DNA of 64,000 bases from Nostoc commune NIES-4072 (GTDB lineage: Bacteria > Cyanobacteriota > Cyanobacteriia > Cyanobacteriales > Nostocaceae), in NCBI RefSeq assembly GCF_003113895.1, contig NZ_BDUD01000001.1:434001-498000 (forward strand), in the 5' to 3' direction. The notes under the pieces are model-generated. The model was not told the DNA's origin and made no database searches. It saw only the letters and a program-made list of their open reading frames with translations. Every line of letters starts with the position of its first letter. Position 1 is the stretch's first letter. Made by a program: the position numbers and the translations under genes. Positions 44,002-54,484 of the stretch are shown piece by piece.

Positions 44002-44620
44002 AGATTCCCGAACCTAAAAAATTACAATTTCCAGAAAGCCACAAATTTCTTATCTTAAAATTTGGGGGAAACACGCGCCAACAATCAAGCTCTATTTGCC
44101 CAACCCGCTTTTTCTTACTGGTTAAGCATTTATACGATTGATGGGCATCACTAGAGTTTATTTTCCCTCAAATGCGTATAGGCTTGTATATTGACTGAGT
44201 TTTTTTTGAAATTCTTAATTGGAACATTCTGGTATAAACACTAGACTTTAGTCGTAACCTTAAATTATCAAAGGTTTAAGTAGCCTGATCAAAACTTCTT
44301 TGCCATATTGCCTATATTATCTGTTAGCGTCTGTACCGAATACAGGCTTGCTATGTTTAGGGCATTTCTGAGAAAGTTTTAATTTAGGCAGGAGTTACGC
44401 AAACAATAATTGAAAAGAATGTTTTTCTTAGGGCAATACCCTGCAAGAAGCCCTCCGGGTTCAGCAGTCGCTCATGGGGGAAACCCCCAAGACCGCGCTG
44501 CTTCACCGCTTTGCGTCTACATGAGTTGCCCCTGAGTACATACAGTTTTATTAGGGTTTAAGGGTAATTGCCCACAATACCAGAGTTACCAGAAAGTGTC
44601 TAGCGAGGAGGATTAGGAAA
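44002..44620. other. Intergenic region between divergent genes
   Basis: Promoter region of hemF (left). Includes dispersed repeat material at about 44451-44525 with GGGGGAAACCCCC palindrome and GCTGCTTCACCGC. A GGCAGGAGTTACGCAAA segment (44388-44404) resembles one end of the MITE at 61874. A good ribosome site (GCGAGGAGG) precedes the gene at 44621. No gene seen. Confidence 0.5.
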
Positions 44621-45145
44621 ATGCAAGGTTGGTTATCCAAATTCATCCACCGCAAACGTCGTCGGTTTTGCGCTTCTCTGGTGCGGACGTATCGAGAGAT
44701 AAGTTCTGCTTCTGTAGATGAACTATGGCAAAAAGTTGCTGATTTAACTGATGTTTCCTGGCATCCACTACTTAAGAGTACTAACGTGCCCTACGGATTA
44801 GTACCCAAGCCAGGATTAATTTTTCATGCTGTAACACGCTTTTGGCCAATTCCCATCCGAATTTTTGTGGAACGTGTCAATCATAGGGAGATGCTGAGTA
44901 TCCGAGTGCTAGCGATTCCTGGGATAGAGGAACGGGTGACTTATCAAGTAGAGTCAACAGTTTGTGGTACTTGTTTGTCTTATTCTGTAACACTACGGGG
45001 TTGGTTATCGCCCCTAATTTGGTCTTTATCCCGTCCTTATGCAGACCGCGTAGCCCGGTCTTTAGTAGAAGCAGTAGAAAAGACGGCATTGCCAACGGTA
45101 TCTGGTAAGAAAAAATCCCTTAATGACAGTTGTTTGGATTTTTAA
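44621..45145 (+). CDS. SRPBCC family protein
   Basis: A 174-residue protein with a START/Bet v1-like arrangement: SASVDELWQKVADLTDVSWHPLLKSTNVPYGL (typical first helix and WHP of the polyketide-cyclase-like subgroup), then beta strands (MLSIRVLAIPGIEERVTYQVES, CLSYSVTLRGWLSPL) and a final long helix (YADRVARSLVEAVEKTA). Such proteins bind a hydrophobic ligand in a helix-grip cavity. Very basic N-terminus (KFIHRKRRRF). Ligand and pathway unknown. Confidence 0.78.
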   Translation: MQGWLSKFIHRKRRRFCASLVRTYREISSASVDELWQKVADLTDVSWHPLLKSTNVPYGLVPKPGLIFHAVTRFWPIPIRIFVERVNHREMLSIRVLAIPGIEERVTYQVESTVCGTCLSYSVTLRGWLSPLIWSLSRPYADRVARSLVEAVEKTALPTVSGKKKSLNDSCLDF

Positions 45146-45164
45146 GTATTGGGGATAGGGGACT

Positions 45165-45252
45165 GGGGATTGGGCATGGGGCATTGGGCATGGGGCATGG
45201 GGCATGGGGCATTAGAAAATGACTAATGACCAATGACTAATGACTAATGACT
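45165..45252. repeat. Heptamer arrays (GGGGCAT, then AATGACT)
   Basis: GGGCATGGGGCATTGGGCA-type units followed by AATGACTAATGACCAATGAC units. Spacer between the SRPBCC gene and mrp. Confidence 0.75.
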
Positions 45253-45412
45253 AAAGAAAGTTAAGATTCTATTAGGTGATAATGCAATTTGCTAAGTTTT
45301 ATTACGGCATTGACAGTGAAAATACTAAGCTGACCTTACTTAAGAAAGCATCCAGTTAATAGCTAAGATGTTCGCCACAAGTGTATTTATTCATTTTGAA
45401 TTTTAAATTTTT

Positions 45413-46504
45413 ATGTACGATGTCCTCGATTCTCGTTCTGTCTTAGAAGTGTTGCGACCAGTAGAAGACCCAGAACTCCGCAAAAGTCTGGTAGAACTGA
45501 ATATGATTCGCAACGTGAAAATTGACGGTGGCAAAGTTAGTTTCACTTTGGTGTTAACCACTCCTGCCTGTCCTTTACGTGAATTTATCGTTGAAGACTG
45601 TAAGAAAGCTGTCAAAAAACTCCCAGGTGTTACAGATGTCAGTATAGAAGTAACGGCAGAAACACCGCAACAAAAAAGTTTACCCGATGCCTCCGGCGAG
45701 CTGCGCCAACGCACTGGCATTTCTGGGGTGAAAAATATCATTGCTGTTTCCAGTGGCAAAGGTGGCGTTGGTAAAAGTACGGTGGCGGTGAATGTAGCAG
45801 TGGCTCTAGCTCAAACTGGCGCAAAAGTCGGTTTGCTAGATGCTGATATTTACGGGCCTAATGACCCCACCATGCTGGGGCTAGCTGATGCCCAAATCAC
45901 TGTGCGTTCTAGTGAAACAGGTGACATCCTAGAACCTGCTTTTAATCACGGCGTCAAATTAGTTTCAATGGGCTTTTTGATTGACCGGGATCAGCCAGTA
46001 ATTTGGCGGGGGCCTATGCTCAATGGTGTAATTCGCCAGTTTCTCTATCAAGTGCAATGGGGAGAACTGGACTATTTGATTGTAGATATGCCACCGGGAA
46101 CCGGAGATGCTCAGTTAACTTTGACCCAAGCAGTGCCGATGGCAGGGGCAGTAATTGTCACCACGCCGCAAAATGTAGCCCTGTTAGATTCTCGCAAGGG
46201 ATTGCGAATGTTCCAGCAGATGAATGTCCCGGTATTGGGGATCGTGGAAAATATGAGCTATTTTATCCCCCCCGATCAACCGGATAAGCAGTATGACATC
46301 TTTGGTTCCGGTGGTGGCTCTAAAACAGCCGCCGAATTGGGAGTGCCACTTTTGGGGTGCGTACCGCTAGAAATTTCTACACGAGTTGGCGGTGATAGTG
46401 GTGTGCCAATAGTTGTTGGTGATCCAGATTCAGCCTCAGCAAAAGCATTAACAGCGATCGCTCTTACCATTGCTGGTAAAGTATCAGTTGCTGCTTTGAC
46501 ATAA
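45413..46504 (+). CDS. apbC: Mrp/ApbC-type Fe-S cluster carrier ATPase
   Basis: A 363-residue P-loop ATPase that carries and delivers iron-sulfur clusters to apoproteins. An N-terminal MIP18/DUF59 domain (residues 1-85, LRPVEDPELRKSLVELNMI, VLTTPACPLREFI) precedes the deviant Walker A GKGGVGKST at residues 115-123. Also present are LLDADIYGPNDPTMLG and YLIVDMPPGTGDAQLTL, and ENMSYFIPPD. The last region usually has a CxxC in bacterial Mrp (binding the cluster); here the equivalent position lacks it, a common cyanobacterial state as far as I recall. ATG 45413; stand-alone. Confidence 0.93.
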   Translation: MYDVLDSRSVLEVLRPVEDPELRKSLVELNMIRNVKIDGGKVSFTLVLTTPACPLREFIVEDCKKAVKKLPGVTDVSIEVTAETPQQKSLPDASGELRQRTGISGVKNIIAVSSGKGGVGKSTVAVNVAVALAQTGAKVGLLDADIYGPNDPTMLGLADAQITVRSSETGDILEPAFNHGVKLVSMGFLIDRDQPVIWRGPMLNGVIRQFLYQVQWGELDYLIVDMPPGTGDAQLTLTQAVPMAGAVIVTTPQNVALLDSRKGLRMFQQMNVPVLGIVENMSYFIPPDQPDKQYDIFGSGGGSKTAAELGVPLLGCVPLEISTRVGGDSGVPIVVGDPDSASAKALTAIALTIAGKVSVAALT

Positions 46505-46679
46505 TTAATTTTAATTTCTATCTGCTTCCTGGGCTATGTCTTGGGAATACTGGGGAATGGGGAGTGGGGAGTGGGGAGATGAGGGAGCAGGGGGAGTAGA
46601 GGGGAAATAACCAATGCCCCCATGCCCCATGCCCAATGCCCAATTCCCAACAATTAAAGCTAAAGTCTAAACTTACACA

Positions 46680-47993
46680 ATGTTATTAAAACGATCGCTC
46701 CCCAAAATTCGCTGGAAGTCTTGGGTTAAGCCTTGGCAGAATGTAGATTGGCTACTATTTTGTTTGCCGATTGCTGTCAGTATCTTTGGTGGTGTCATGA
46801 TTCTCAGTACGGAACTGAAGCAGCCAGTAACTGACTGGTGGTGGCACTGGATCGTAGCGGGTATCGGTGTGCTTATAGCGCTGTTTTTAGCTCGCACCCG
46901 TTATGAAATCTTGATGCAGTTGCACTGGGTAACTTATGCACTAACGAACTTCAGCTTAATCGCTGTGATGATTGCTGGTACAAGTGCTAAAGGGGCACAG
47001 AGGTGGATTCCTATTGCTGGTTTCAATGTCCAACCCTCTGAATTTGCCAAAATCGGCATGATCATCACCTTAGCAGCTTTACTACATAGGCGTACTGCTT
47101 CTACCCTCGAAAGTGTTTTTCGCGTTCTGGCAATCACCGCTATACCTTGGGGATTAATATTTTTGCAGCCAGATTTAGCAACATCACTGGTATTTGGTGC
47201 GATCGTTTTAGGAATGCTTTACTGGGCAAATGCTAACCCAGGCTGGTTAATTCTGATGATTTCTCCTGTGGTTGCCGCAATTTTGTTTAGTATATCTTGG
47301 CCTTTATCAGAGCCGATAGTTTTATTCAAAGAACTATCTTTTGGCCCATTAGGAATAGTTTGGTCATTTGCGATGGCTATTGTGGGCTGGCAAACTCTTC
47401 CCTGGCGTCGATTTGGTTTAGGTGCTATTGGTGCGTGGACTCTCAATATACTGGGTGGCGAATTAGGAGTCTTCGCTTGGAACCATGTTTTGAAAGAGTA
47501 TCAAAAAGATCGACTAACTGTATTCATGAACCCCGATCACGATCCACTCGGTGCTGGATATCACTTAATCCAATCTCGCATTGCTATTGGTGCTGGTGAA
47601 ATTTGGGGATGGGGTCTGTTCAAGGGGCCAATGACGCAACTGAATTTCGTACCTGAACAGCATACAGACTTTATTTTCTCCGCAGTAGGGGAAGAATTCG
47701 GTTTTGTTGGTTGTTTGGTAGTGCTATTTGCCTTCTGCTTAATTTGCTTTCGTCTACTGCATGTTGCCCAAACCGCCAAAGATAACTTTGGTTCCTTGTT
47801 GGCTATTGGCGTTTTGTCTATGATTGTGTTTCAGCTAATTGTCAACGTTGGCATGACAGTTGGTTTAGCGCCTGTGGCAGGCATTCCCCTACCTTGGATG
47901 AGTTATGGGCGTTCTGCTATGCTGACCAACTTCATTTCCTTGGGAATAGTAGAATCAGTAGCAAATTTTCGCCAAAGGCAGAAGTATTATTGA
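46680..47993 (+). CDS. rodA: Rod shape-determining protein RodA (SEDS glycosyltransferase)
   Basis: A 437-residue polytopic membrane protein of the SEDS family, which polymerises glycan strands for lateral wall growth with a class B PBP. Family marks: GAQRWIPIAGFNVQPSEFAKIGMIITLA, LIFLQPDLATSLVF, GAGYHLIQSRIAIGAGEIWGWG, PEQHTDFIFSAVGEEFGFVG and NVGMTVGLAPVAGIPLPWMSYGRSAML. About ten membrane spans. It is longer than E. coli RodA (370), partly because of an insertion around residues 215-265 (IVGWQTLPWRRFGLGAIGAWTLNIL). ATG 46680, after a heptamer-repeat spacer. Confidence 0.95.
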   Translation: MLLKRSLPKIRWKSWVKPWQNVDWLLFCLPIAVSIFGGVMILSTELKQPVTDWWWHWIVAGIGVLIALFLARTRYEILMQLHWVTYALTNFSLIAVMIAGTSAKGAQRWIPIAGFNVQPSEFAKIGMIITLAALLHRRTASTLESVFRVLAITAIPWGLIFLQPDLATSLVFGAIVLGMLYWANANPGWLILMISPVVAAILFSISWPLSEPIVLFKELSFGPLGIVWSFAMAIVGWQTLPWRRFGLGAIGAWTLNILGGELGVFAWNHVLKEYQKDRLTVFMNPDHDPLGAGYHLIQSRIAIGAGEIWGWGLFKGPMTQLNFVPEQHTDFIFSAVGEEFGFVGCLVVLFAFCLICFRLLHVAQTAKDNFGSLLAIGVLSMIVFQLIVNVGMTVGLAPVAGIPLPWMSYGRSAMLTNFISLGIVESVANFRQRQKYY

Positions 47994-48102
47994 TTCGTCA
48001 TTAGTCATTAGTCCTTTGTCCTTTGCTAATGACCAATGACAAATGACAAATGACTAATAAGAAGTATTAAGCTATTAAAAGGAAACAAGCGAGGCTAAAA
48101 AC

Positions 48103-48300
48103 ATGATTCTGCCTGGAGCAACTGTTCGCGTCAAAAATCCCGCAGATACCTATTATCGCTACGAAGGACTCGTGCAACGACTGACCGATGGCAAAGTAGC
48201 CGTATTATTTGAAGGTGGTAACTGGGATAAATTAATTACCTTTCGCCTGAGCGAATTGGAACTCGTAGAAACCACAGCCGGACGTAAAAAAGCCAAATAA
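48103..48300 (+). CDS. ndhS: NAD(P)H dehydrogenase (NDH-1) subunit NdhS
   Basis: A 65-residue SH3-like subunit of the photosynthetic NDH-1 complex that docks ferredoxin for cyclic electron flow. The sequence [56 protein letters not shown] is the conserved core, with the basic surface residues for ferredoxin binding. The C-terminus (TTAGRKKAK) is basic. It is too small to have other domains. Single gene with an AAGGAAAC-like ribosome site; other ndh genes lie elsewhere, as is normal in cyanobacteria. Confidence 0.92.
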   Translation: MILPGATVRVKNPADTYYRYEGLVQRLTDGKVAVLFEGGNWDKLITFRLSELELVETTAGRKKAK

Positions 48301-48365
48301 GATTAGTCATTAGCCATTTGTTTTTACCAAATGACTAATGACCAATGACTAATGACTAAATTACT

Positions 48366-49022
48366 ATGCGCCTCCCTTTACCACAGTTTGCTACTGGCGA
48401 TCGCCATCCCAACCACATTGCGGAGGTGATTGAAACTACTAGTACTGAATTTTTAGCTCAGTGTTTGGAACCAGACGATTTGAGCTTTCCCTCCATGCCA
48501 CCCTTTGGTAGTTGGGTCTGCTCTGTAGATGAAGAATCGGGCAATCAAGTTTATGCGGTAGTATATTATGCCACAACTATGCCCATAGATTCCGTACACC
48601 GGGCTAGAGCTTTGGGGTTGTCATTGCAAGACTTACGTGAAGAACAACCCCAGATATTTGCCATGCTTAGAACAGAATTTAGGGCTGCGATCGTAGGATT
48701 TGAGCAATCTTCCCAGAATCGAGGTTATAACCAAAGAATATATCAATATCTACCACCGCGTCCCCCGCAAATTCATCAAGCTGTTTATCGATGCGAACCA
48801 GAAGCAATTATTAAATTTACTGAAGAACTAGATTTTTTGCGGACACTCCTTTGTATTAACGGTGCGCCAGTAGAGTCTTTGGCCGCAGCTGCCATTCGAG
48901 ATATATACCAGTTACGCAAAGCTGATCGAGAATGGCTAATTAAAGCTGGACGTAGCTTAAGTGTCCTACTTAAAGACGACTACGATCGCTTACGGTTCAT
49001 TTTGAGTCAAATCCATCCATAG
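48366..49022 (+). CDS. HAS-barrel domain-containing protein
   Basis: A 218-residue protein. The first 95 residues form a HAS-barrel-like domain (IAEVIETTSTEFLAQCLEPDDLSFPSMPPFGSWVCSVDEESGNQVYAVVYYATTMPIDSVHRARALGL), the small beta-barrel found at the start of HerA and related ATPases. Here it is not followed by an ATPase but by a helical part (LDFLRTLLCINGAPVESLAAAAIRDIYQLRKADREWLIKAGRSLSVLLKDDYDRLRFIL). Widely conserved in cyanobacteria as I recall, function unknown. Starts just after an STRR spacer behind ndhS. Confidence 0.8.
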   Translation: MRLPLPQFATGDRHPNHIAEVIETTSTEFLAQCLEPDDLSFPSMPPFGSWVCSVDEESGNQVYAVVYYATTMPIDSVHRARALGLSLQDLREEQPQIFAMLRTEFRAAIVGFEQSSQNRGYNQRIYQYLPPRPPQIHQAVYRCEPEAIIKFTEELDFLRTLLCINGAPVESLAAAAIRDIYQLRKADREWLIKAGRSLSVLLKDDYDRLRFILSQIHP

Positions 49023-49163
49023 GTAGTTAGTTCTGAGACAATTGCCTAGTTAGTGTAAATTAATATATTTGATTTTTCCTCAGGTGGCTTCTCTATTTAT
49101 TTATATCGATTAAGCGATCGCCCCAAAGGAATCGCAGTTTTACCATAGCGCCTTCATTCCTAC

Positions 49164-51305
49164 ATGATGGAACTCATATTACAAGTTCTTGCTCTGGAGC
49201 CAACTTCCCAAGTTCTTGGCAAGGAACCAATTGTTCCCTTTGCTATTTTGCTAGTGGTCATCTTAGTTATACCGATCATGTTTGAGCGGCTAAGATTACC
49301 AGGATTAGTGGGTTTGGTTTTCTCAGGGCTAATACTGGGCCCCTCAGGCTGGAATCTATTTCAGTCGGACTCGTCGATGATTAACCTGCTATCAGACATT
49401 GGGTTAATTTACTTGCTGTTTGTCGCAGGGCTAGAAGTTGATCTAGAACAGTTTCGTCGGCAAAAAAGTCGTGCCTTCGGATTTGCTAGTTTAACTTTCA
49501 GTGTACCCCTGGTGATGGGAACCTTAGTAGGGCTGATTTTAAGCTATGGCTGGAATACTTCAATATTAATTGGCTCTTTATTCGCTTCCTATACTCTTTT
49601 GGCATATCCCATAATCAGCCGTTTGGGAGTCAGCAATAACGAAGCTGTTACGGTCACTATTGGAGCTAAGATTTTTACAGATATTGGCGCAGTACTAATC
49701 TTAGCCGTTTGTGTAAGCGTCGCTCATGCTGGAGCATTCAGCTTTGCAAAACTACTCAGCTTGTCTGGTTGGTTAATTATTTACTCTGTTGCCGTTGTGA
49801 CAGGCTTTGATTGGGCAGGCAAAGAATTTTTCAAACGGTCTGGAGACGACGAAGGAAACAAGTTTTTGTTTGTATTGCTTTCTGTGTTTCTGGCGGCTGT
49901 GGGCGCTCAATTGATTGGGATAGAGAAAATTGTTGGTGCGTTTTTAGCGGGTTTGGCAGTAAATGAAGCTGTAGGGGAAGGCCCAGTCAAACAAAAAATG
50001 GTATTTATTGGCAGTGTGCTATTTATTCCCATTTTCTTTGTTGACCTTGGCTTAACGATCAATCTACCCGCCTTTGTGAATAACCTAGACACGCTCAAGT
50101 TAACGCTGTTGATGATAGTTGGTTTGATTGTCAGTAAATTGATAGCAGCTTTTTTCACAAAACTGATTTACCGCTACAACTGGCAAGAAATGCTAACCAT
50201 CTGGTCGCTATCACTTCCCCAGGTGGCGACAACGTTAGCAGCAACGTTAGTGGGATACCGGGCTGGGTTGCTGCCACTAGAAGTATTACACAGCGTGATT
50301 GTCTTAATGGTTGTCACATCAACTTTGGGGCCGTTGATCACTAATAAAATAGCTGTTGGTTTGAATTCTTCACCCGCCGAAGATCCAGCATCACCCCAAC
50401 CTGACCAAAATGCACCAAAAACAGACAGTGCTTTTACTATAGTTGTACCTGTCTACAATCCTCATACTGAGCAGTATTTGATTGAAATGGCGGCGTTATT
50501 AGCGCGTCAGTGTAAAGGCAAAATTATACCACTTGCGATCGCTAATGCCACTGGTCAAATGGATGCACCGCAGTTAGAAGCATCTCTACAACGCAGTGAG
50601 CAATTATTAACCAAAGCCACGGTACACAGTCGAGGATTGGGTGTAGCCGCAGAACCAATGCTGCGGATTGATGATGCTTTTGCTCAAGGAATTAGCAGAG
50701 CAGCTCGTGAACAAAAGGCTAATTTAATCGTTATGGGTTGGGGTAAACGGACTGGATTACGAGCGCGTTTATTTGGGAATGTGATTGATGGTGTACTTTG
50801 GGCATCCCATTGTCCAGTAGCGGTAACACGTTTAGTAGAATCACCGAAAAAAATTCAGCGCATCTTAGTACCAGTAGAAAACTTAACAGCGCCGACATTA
50901 CAGCCTGTACAATTTGCCCAGATGCTGGCAGAGGCAAATCAGAGCCACATTACTGTACTGAATGTGTGCGATCGCCGCACTAGTTCTAGTAAAATTGCTT
51001 GGAGGCGATCGCATCTCTCCCTATTGGTATCTCAATTAGCTTTAACCAATGCCCCAGAAATTCAAATTATCGCTCATGAGAATGTTGCTCAAGCAATTTT
51101 GCAGGCAGCGCGATTATATGATTTAGTAGTTTTACCTTTTATACGTAATCGTACCAGCCCTGGAGGATTAGCCATTAGCGATGTCACAACTCAGTTAGCC
51201 AGACAACTCACCTGCTCCATTATCATGCTTGGAGAGCCGCAACGTACTCAAACCACAAATTTAGTTATGTCTAAGACGGTTACTAGCATTACCTCTGCTG
51301 TATGA
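49164..51305 (+). CDS. Monovalent cation:proton antiporter with universal stress domains (CPA2 family)
   Basis: A 713-residue membrane protein. Residues about 25-410 form a CPA2/KefB-type antiporter of roughly 12 spans (PGLVGLVFSGLILGPSGWNLF, DIGLIYLLFVAGLEVDLEQFR, VGAFLAGLAVNEAVGEGPVK). The pair of charged residues in FTDIGAVLILAV marks the transport site. After a linker (SSPAEDPASPQPDQNAPK) come one or two UspA-like domains (about 428-540 and 565-690: ANLIVMGWGKRTGLRARLFGNVIDGVLWASHCPVAVTR). This fusion suggests that nucleotide or stress signals regulate Na+ or K+/H+ exchange. Two adjacent ATG codons; the first was used. Confidence 0.9.
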   Translation: MMELILQVLALEPTSQVLGKEPIVPFAILLVVILVIPIMFERLRLPGLVGLVFSGLILGPSGWNLFQSDSSMINLLSDIGLIYLLFVAGLEVDLEQFRRQKSRAFGFASLTFSVPLVMGTLVGLILSYGWNTSILIGSLFASYTLLAYPIISRLGVSNNEAVTVTIGAKIFTDIGAVLILAVCVSVAHAGAFSFAKLLSLSGWLIIYSVAVVTGFDWAGKEFFKRSGDDEGNKFLFVLLSVFLAAVGAQLIGIEKIVGAFLAGLAVNEAVGEGPVKQKMVFIGSVLFIPIFFVDLGLTINLPAFVNNLDTLKLTLLMIVGLIVSKLIAAFFTKLIYRYNWQEMLTIWSLSLPQVATTLAATLVGYRAGLLPLEVLHSVIVLMVVTSTLGPLITNKIAVGLNSSPAEDPASPQPDQNAPKTDSAFTIVVPVYNPHTEQYLIEMAALLARQCKGKIIPLAIANATGQMDAPQLEASLQRSEQLLTKATVHSRGLGVAAEPMLRIDDAFAQGISRAAREQKANLIVMGWGKRTGLRARLFGNVIDGVLWASHCPVAVTRLVESPKKIQRILVPVENLTAPTLQPVQFAQMLAEANQSHITVLNVCDRRTSSSKIAWRRSHLSLLVSQLALTNAPEIQIIAHENVAQAILQAARLYDLVVLPFIRNRTSPGGLAISDVTTQLARQLTCSIIMLGEPQRTQTTNLVMSKTVTSITSAV

Positions 51306-51870
51306 TATGAGGCAGAGTTCAGTCTACTCACGTGGACTTAGGCTGCGTTGGTGTAGTCCGCCGGAGGCATCGCATTGACAACAAACTTTACAACAAATGA
51401 ATCATTTCTAGGGGGTACATCTGTATACACCTACAAATGTATGTATTTATAGCAAGAATATCCTGAAATGATATAAGTCTCTGCACTTAAATACAGGGCA
51501 GAATATTGGTAAATACGATAACTTGACTATTGCACAAATATAGGTAATTGTAAGACCTTGAACTGTGGAAAGTGTCAACCAATTCCTGCATCCAACTTAA
51601 AACAGTAGTATTCATAAAAACACTTTGTATTGTTAAAGATTTGATGAACTTTAGATGGAAGACTGGCAATTTTTGTTATTTTACTAGTTAAATTATTAAG
51701 GAAGGAAGTAAAAAATAACAGAAATATAACCGGAGAAAAATACGTAAATTCAACAGGACTTTTTGATTGAACTTTGTTCTTTTTTTCGTTTTGTATTTTT
51801 GTCCCTAATCTGGGTAATCTAAAACTGAGTGCAATAGCTACTGAAAATATTTGTAAATAACTGGGAAACT
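51306..51870. other. Intergenic region without a gene
   Basis: AT-rich spacer carrying a dispersed GCGTTGGTGTAGTCCGCCGG segment (51343-51362) like the one at 58998, and the promoter of the decarboxylase gene. Nothing else recognised. Confidence 0.5.
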
Positions 51871-52821
51871 ATGAGAATTTTGGTGACGGGTGGTGCTGGG
51901 TTTATTGGTTCCCATCTCATCGACCGACTAATGACCGATGGGCATGAAGTAATATGCTTAGATAATTTTTACACTGGTCACAAACGGAACATCCTTAAAT
52001 GGTTAGATAACCCGTACTTTGAACTGATCCGCCACGATATTACCGAACCAATTCGCTTAGAAGTGGATCAAATTTATCATTTAGCTTGTCCTGCTTCACC
52101 AGTACATTACCAGTACAACCCAGTTAAAACCGTTAAAACTAACGTGATGGGAACACTCAATATGTTAGGGCTGGCTAAACGTGTGAAAGCTAGATTTTTC
52201 TTAGCTTCAACCAGTGAAGTATACGGCGATCCAGAAGTTCATCCCCAACCTGAAGAGTATCGGGGTAGCGTCAATCCCATTGGCATACGTTCATGCTACG
52301 ACGAAGGTAAAAGAATTGCTGAAACTCTAGCATTTGATTACTATAGGCAAAATAAAGTTGATATTCGAGTTGTTCGGATATTTAACACTTATGGGCCGAG
52401 AATGTTAGAAAATGATGGCCGGGTGGTGAGCAACTTTATAGTTCAAGCCTTGCGGGGTAATCCTTTAACCGTTTACGGTGATGGTTCGCAAACTCGTAGT
52501 TTCTGCTATGTTTCCGATTTAGTCGAAGGATTCATCCGCCTAATGAATAGCGACTACATAGGCCCAGTAAACCTGGGTAATCCTGGTGAATATACGATTT
52601 TGCAATTGGCACAAGCTGTGCAAAATATGATTAATCCAGACGCGCAGATTAAATTCGAGCCACTACCTTCGGACGATCCCCGGCGTCGCCAACCTGATAT
52701 CACAAAGGCAAAAACTTGGTTAAATTGGGAACCGACTATTCCTCTGCAAGAGGGGTTAAAACTAACAATAGAAGATTTTCGCGCTCGCATTCAAAGCGAT
52801 GTAAATAATTCAACCACCTGA
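51871..52821 (+). CDS. UDP-glucuronate decarboxylase (UDP-xylose synthase), SDR family
   Basis: Converts UDP-glucuronate to UDP-xylose with bound NAD. The 316-residue extended SDR has the Rossmann motif [10 protein letters not shown], then [38 protein letters not shown], the catalytic SxxY-K set (STSEVYGDP with Y143xxxK147 in SCYDEGKR), and [10 protein letters not shown] with a C-terminal [14 protein letters not shown] substrate region. These segments distinguish UDP-xylose synthases from 4,6-dehydratases. The UDP-glucose dehydrogenase that supplies its substrate is the next gene, 148 bases downstream, so the pair makes UDP-xylose for polysaccharides. Confidence 0.94.
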   Translation: MRILVTGGAGFIGSHLIDRLMTDGHEVICLDNFYTGHKRNILKWLDNPYFELIRHDITEPIRLEVDQIYHLACPASPVHYQYNPVKTVKTNVMGTLNMLGLAKRVKARFFLASTSEVYGDPEVHPQPEEYRGSVNPIGIRSCYDEGKRIAETLAFDYYRQNKVDIRVVRIFNTYGPRMLENDGRVVSNFIVQALRGNPLTVYGDGSQTRSFCYVSDLVEGFIRLMNSDYIGPVNLGNPGEYTILQLAQAVQNMINPDAQIKFEPLPSDDPRRRQPDITKAKTWLNWEPTIPLQEGLKLTIEDFRARIQSDVNNSTT

Positions 52822-52969
52822 ATAGCTAGAGCGTTGCTCTAAATTTCATGCAGGCTCTACCCTATCGGTAGCTAGTATGTTTAGTGGCTGAGTTGACTGC
52901 CTGTGTTTAAGTGTCATATTGATACTTCTTTTAGAAGACTAACCCCAAAAAAAAGTGAGGAGTTAAAAA

Positions 52970-54361
52970 ATGCGTGTTTGCGTGATTGGTACTGGTTACG
53001 TTGGTTTAGTTACAGGTGCTTGCTTGGCTCATATTGGGCATGATGTCATTTGCGTAGACAACAACGAAGAAAAAGTTAAGTTAATGAAGTCTGGGCAATC
53101 CCCAATTTTTGAGCCAGGACTCTCAGAAATAATGCAGTCTGCCATTCAAGCAGAGAAAATTCATTTTACTAGCGATCTCGCTGCTGGAGTTGCCCACGGA
53201 GAAGTTCTGTTTATTGCTGTGGGAACGCCACCTTTACCCACTGGTGAAAGTGATACTCGTTATGTTGAAGCTGTAGCCCGGGGAATTGGGGAAAATCTCA
53301 ACGGTGGTTATAAAGTCATAGTCAATAAATCTACAGTACCCATTGGCTCAGGTGACTGGGTACGGATGCTTGTTCTAGATGGTGTGGCTGAACGGCAGAA
53401 AACATTAGTACCCGCAGGTGGGGTTCCAAGTAATGAAAAATTACCTGAGTTTGCAGCCGAGTTTGATGTAATCAGCAATCCAGAGTTTTTGCGCGAAGGT
53501 TCGGCAGTTTACGACACCTTCAACCCTGATCGCATTGTACTAGGAGGCAATAGTCAAAGAGCAGTAGCCTTAATGCGAAAACTCTATGCCCCAATTGTGG
53601 AACGTAAGTACGCTGAGGATCAATCTTTACCCCCTGTGCCAATTCTGGCAACAGACTTGAGTTCGGCGGAGATGATTAAATACGCCGCTAATGCCTTTTT
53701 AGCCACTAAGATTAGTTTTATTAACGAAGTTGCTAATATTTGCGATCGCGTCGGTGCTGATGTCAGCCAAGTAGCTAGAGGTATCGGTCTAGACTCCCGC
53801 ATTGGTAACAAATTTTTACAAGCTGGTATTGGTTGGGGTGGTTCTTGTTTTCCCAAAGATGTTTCCGCTCTGATTCACACTGCTGATGATTATGGCTATG
53901 AAGCCCAATTACTCAAAGCTGCTGTCAGTGTCAACGAACGCCAGCGATTGATTGCTTTAGAAAAACTCCAAAAAGTTCTGAAAATTCTCAAAGGCAAAAC
54001 AGTTGGACTACTCGGATTGACCTTCAAGCCCGATACCGACGACTTGCGCGACGCCCCAGCCCTCAACCTAATTGAACAGCTCAACCGATTGGGGGCCAAA
54101 GTTAAAGCCTTTGACCCGATTGTTTCCCAAACAGGTTTACGTCATGGGCTTTCTGGTGTACTAGTAGAAACCGATGCCGAAAGACTAGCTGACGGCTGCG
54201 ATGCATTGGTACTTGTCACCGAATGGCAGCAGTTCAGCACTCTTGACTATGTGAAGATGGCAAAATTGATGACCCACCCCGTTATCATTGACGGTCGTAA
54301 CTTCCTCGACCCTGAAGTAATGATCCGGGCTGGATTCCAATATGTAGGTGTGGGGCGATAG
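52970..54361 (+). CDS. ugd: UDP-glucose 6-dehydrogenase
   Basis: Oxidises UDP-glucose to UDP-glucuronate with two NAD+. The 463-residue protein has the N-terminal Rossmann motif GTGYVGLVTGACLAHIGHDV, substrate-binding NPEFLREGSAVYDTFNPDRIV, active-site Cys293 in GIGWGGSCFPKD, and the C-terminal LLGLTFKPDTDDLRDAPALNLIEQL. All catalytic positions are intact. Likely co-expressed with the decarboxylase upstream. A strong terminator follows at 54455. AGTGAGGAG ribosome site precedes the ATG. Confidence 0.97.
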   Translation: MRVCVIGTGYVGLVTGACLAHIGHDVICVDNNEEKVKLMKSGQSPIFEPGLSEIMQSAIQAEKIHFTSDLAAGVAHGEVLFIAVGTPPLPTGESDTRYVEAVARGIGENLNGGYKVIVNKSTVPIGSGDWVRMLVLDGVAERQKTLVPAGGVPSNEKLPEFAAEFDVISNPEFLREGSAVYDTFNPDRIVLGGNSQRAVALMRKLYAPIVERKYAEDQSLPPVPILATDLSSAEMIKYAANAFLATKISFINEVANICDRVGADVSQVARGIGLDSRIGNKFLQAGIGWGGSCFPKDVSALIHTADDYGYEAQLLKAAVSVNERQRLIALEKLQKVLKILKGKTVGLLGLTFKPDTDDLRDAPALNLIEQLNRLGAKVKAFDPIVSQTGLRHGLSGVLVETDAERLADGCDALVLVTEWQQFSTLDYVKMAKLMTHPVIIDGRNFLDPEVMIRAGFQYVGVGR

Positions 54362-54454
54362 AGCTTTAAGAGTTAGAAGTGATTAATGATGGATAAGAAT
54401 TGCTTACAACTTATAATCCATAACTCCTAACCTCTTAAAAACCTAAAGATTTAT

Positions 54455-54484
54455 AATACCGCCTAAATTGCTTTAGGCGGTATT
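54455..54484 (+). terminator. Rho-independent terminator after ugd
   Basis: AATACCGCCTAAA (54455-54467), TTGC loop, exact complement TTTAGGCGGTATT (54472-54484), then TAATTTTTTTT. It ends the decarboxylase-ugd transcript. Confidence 0.9.
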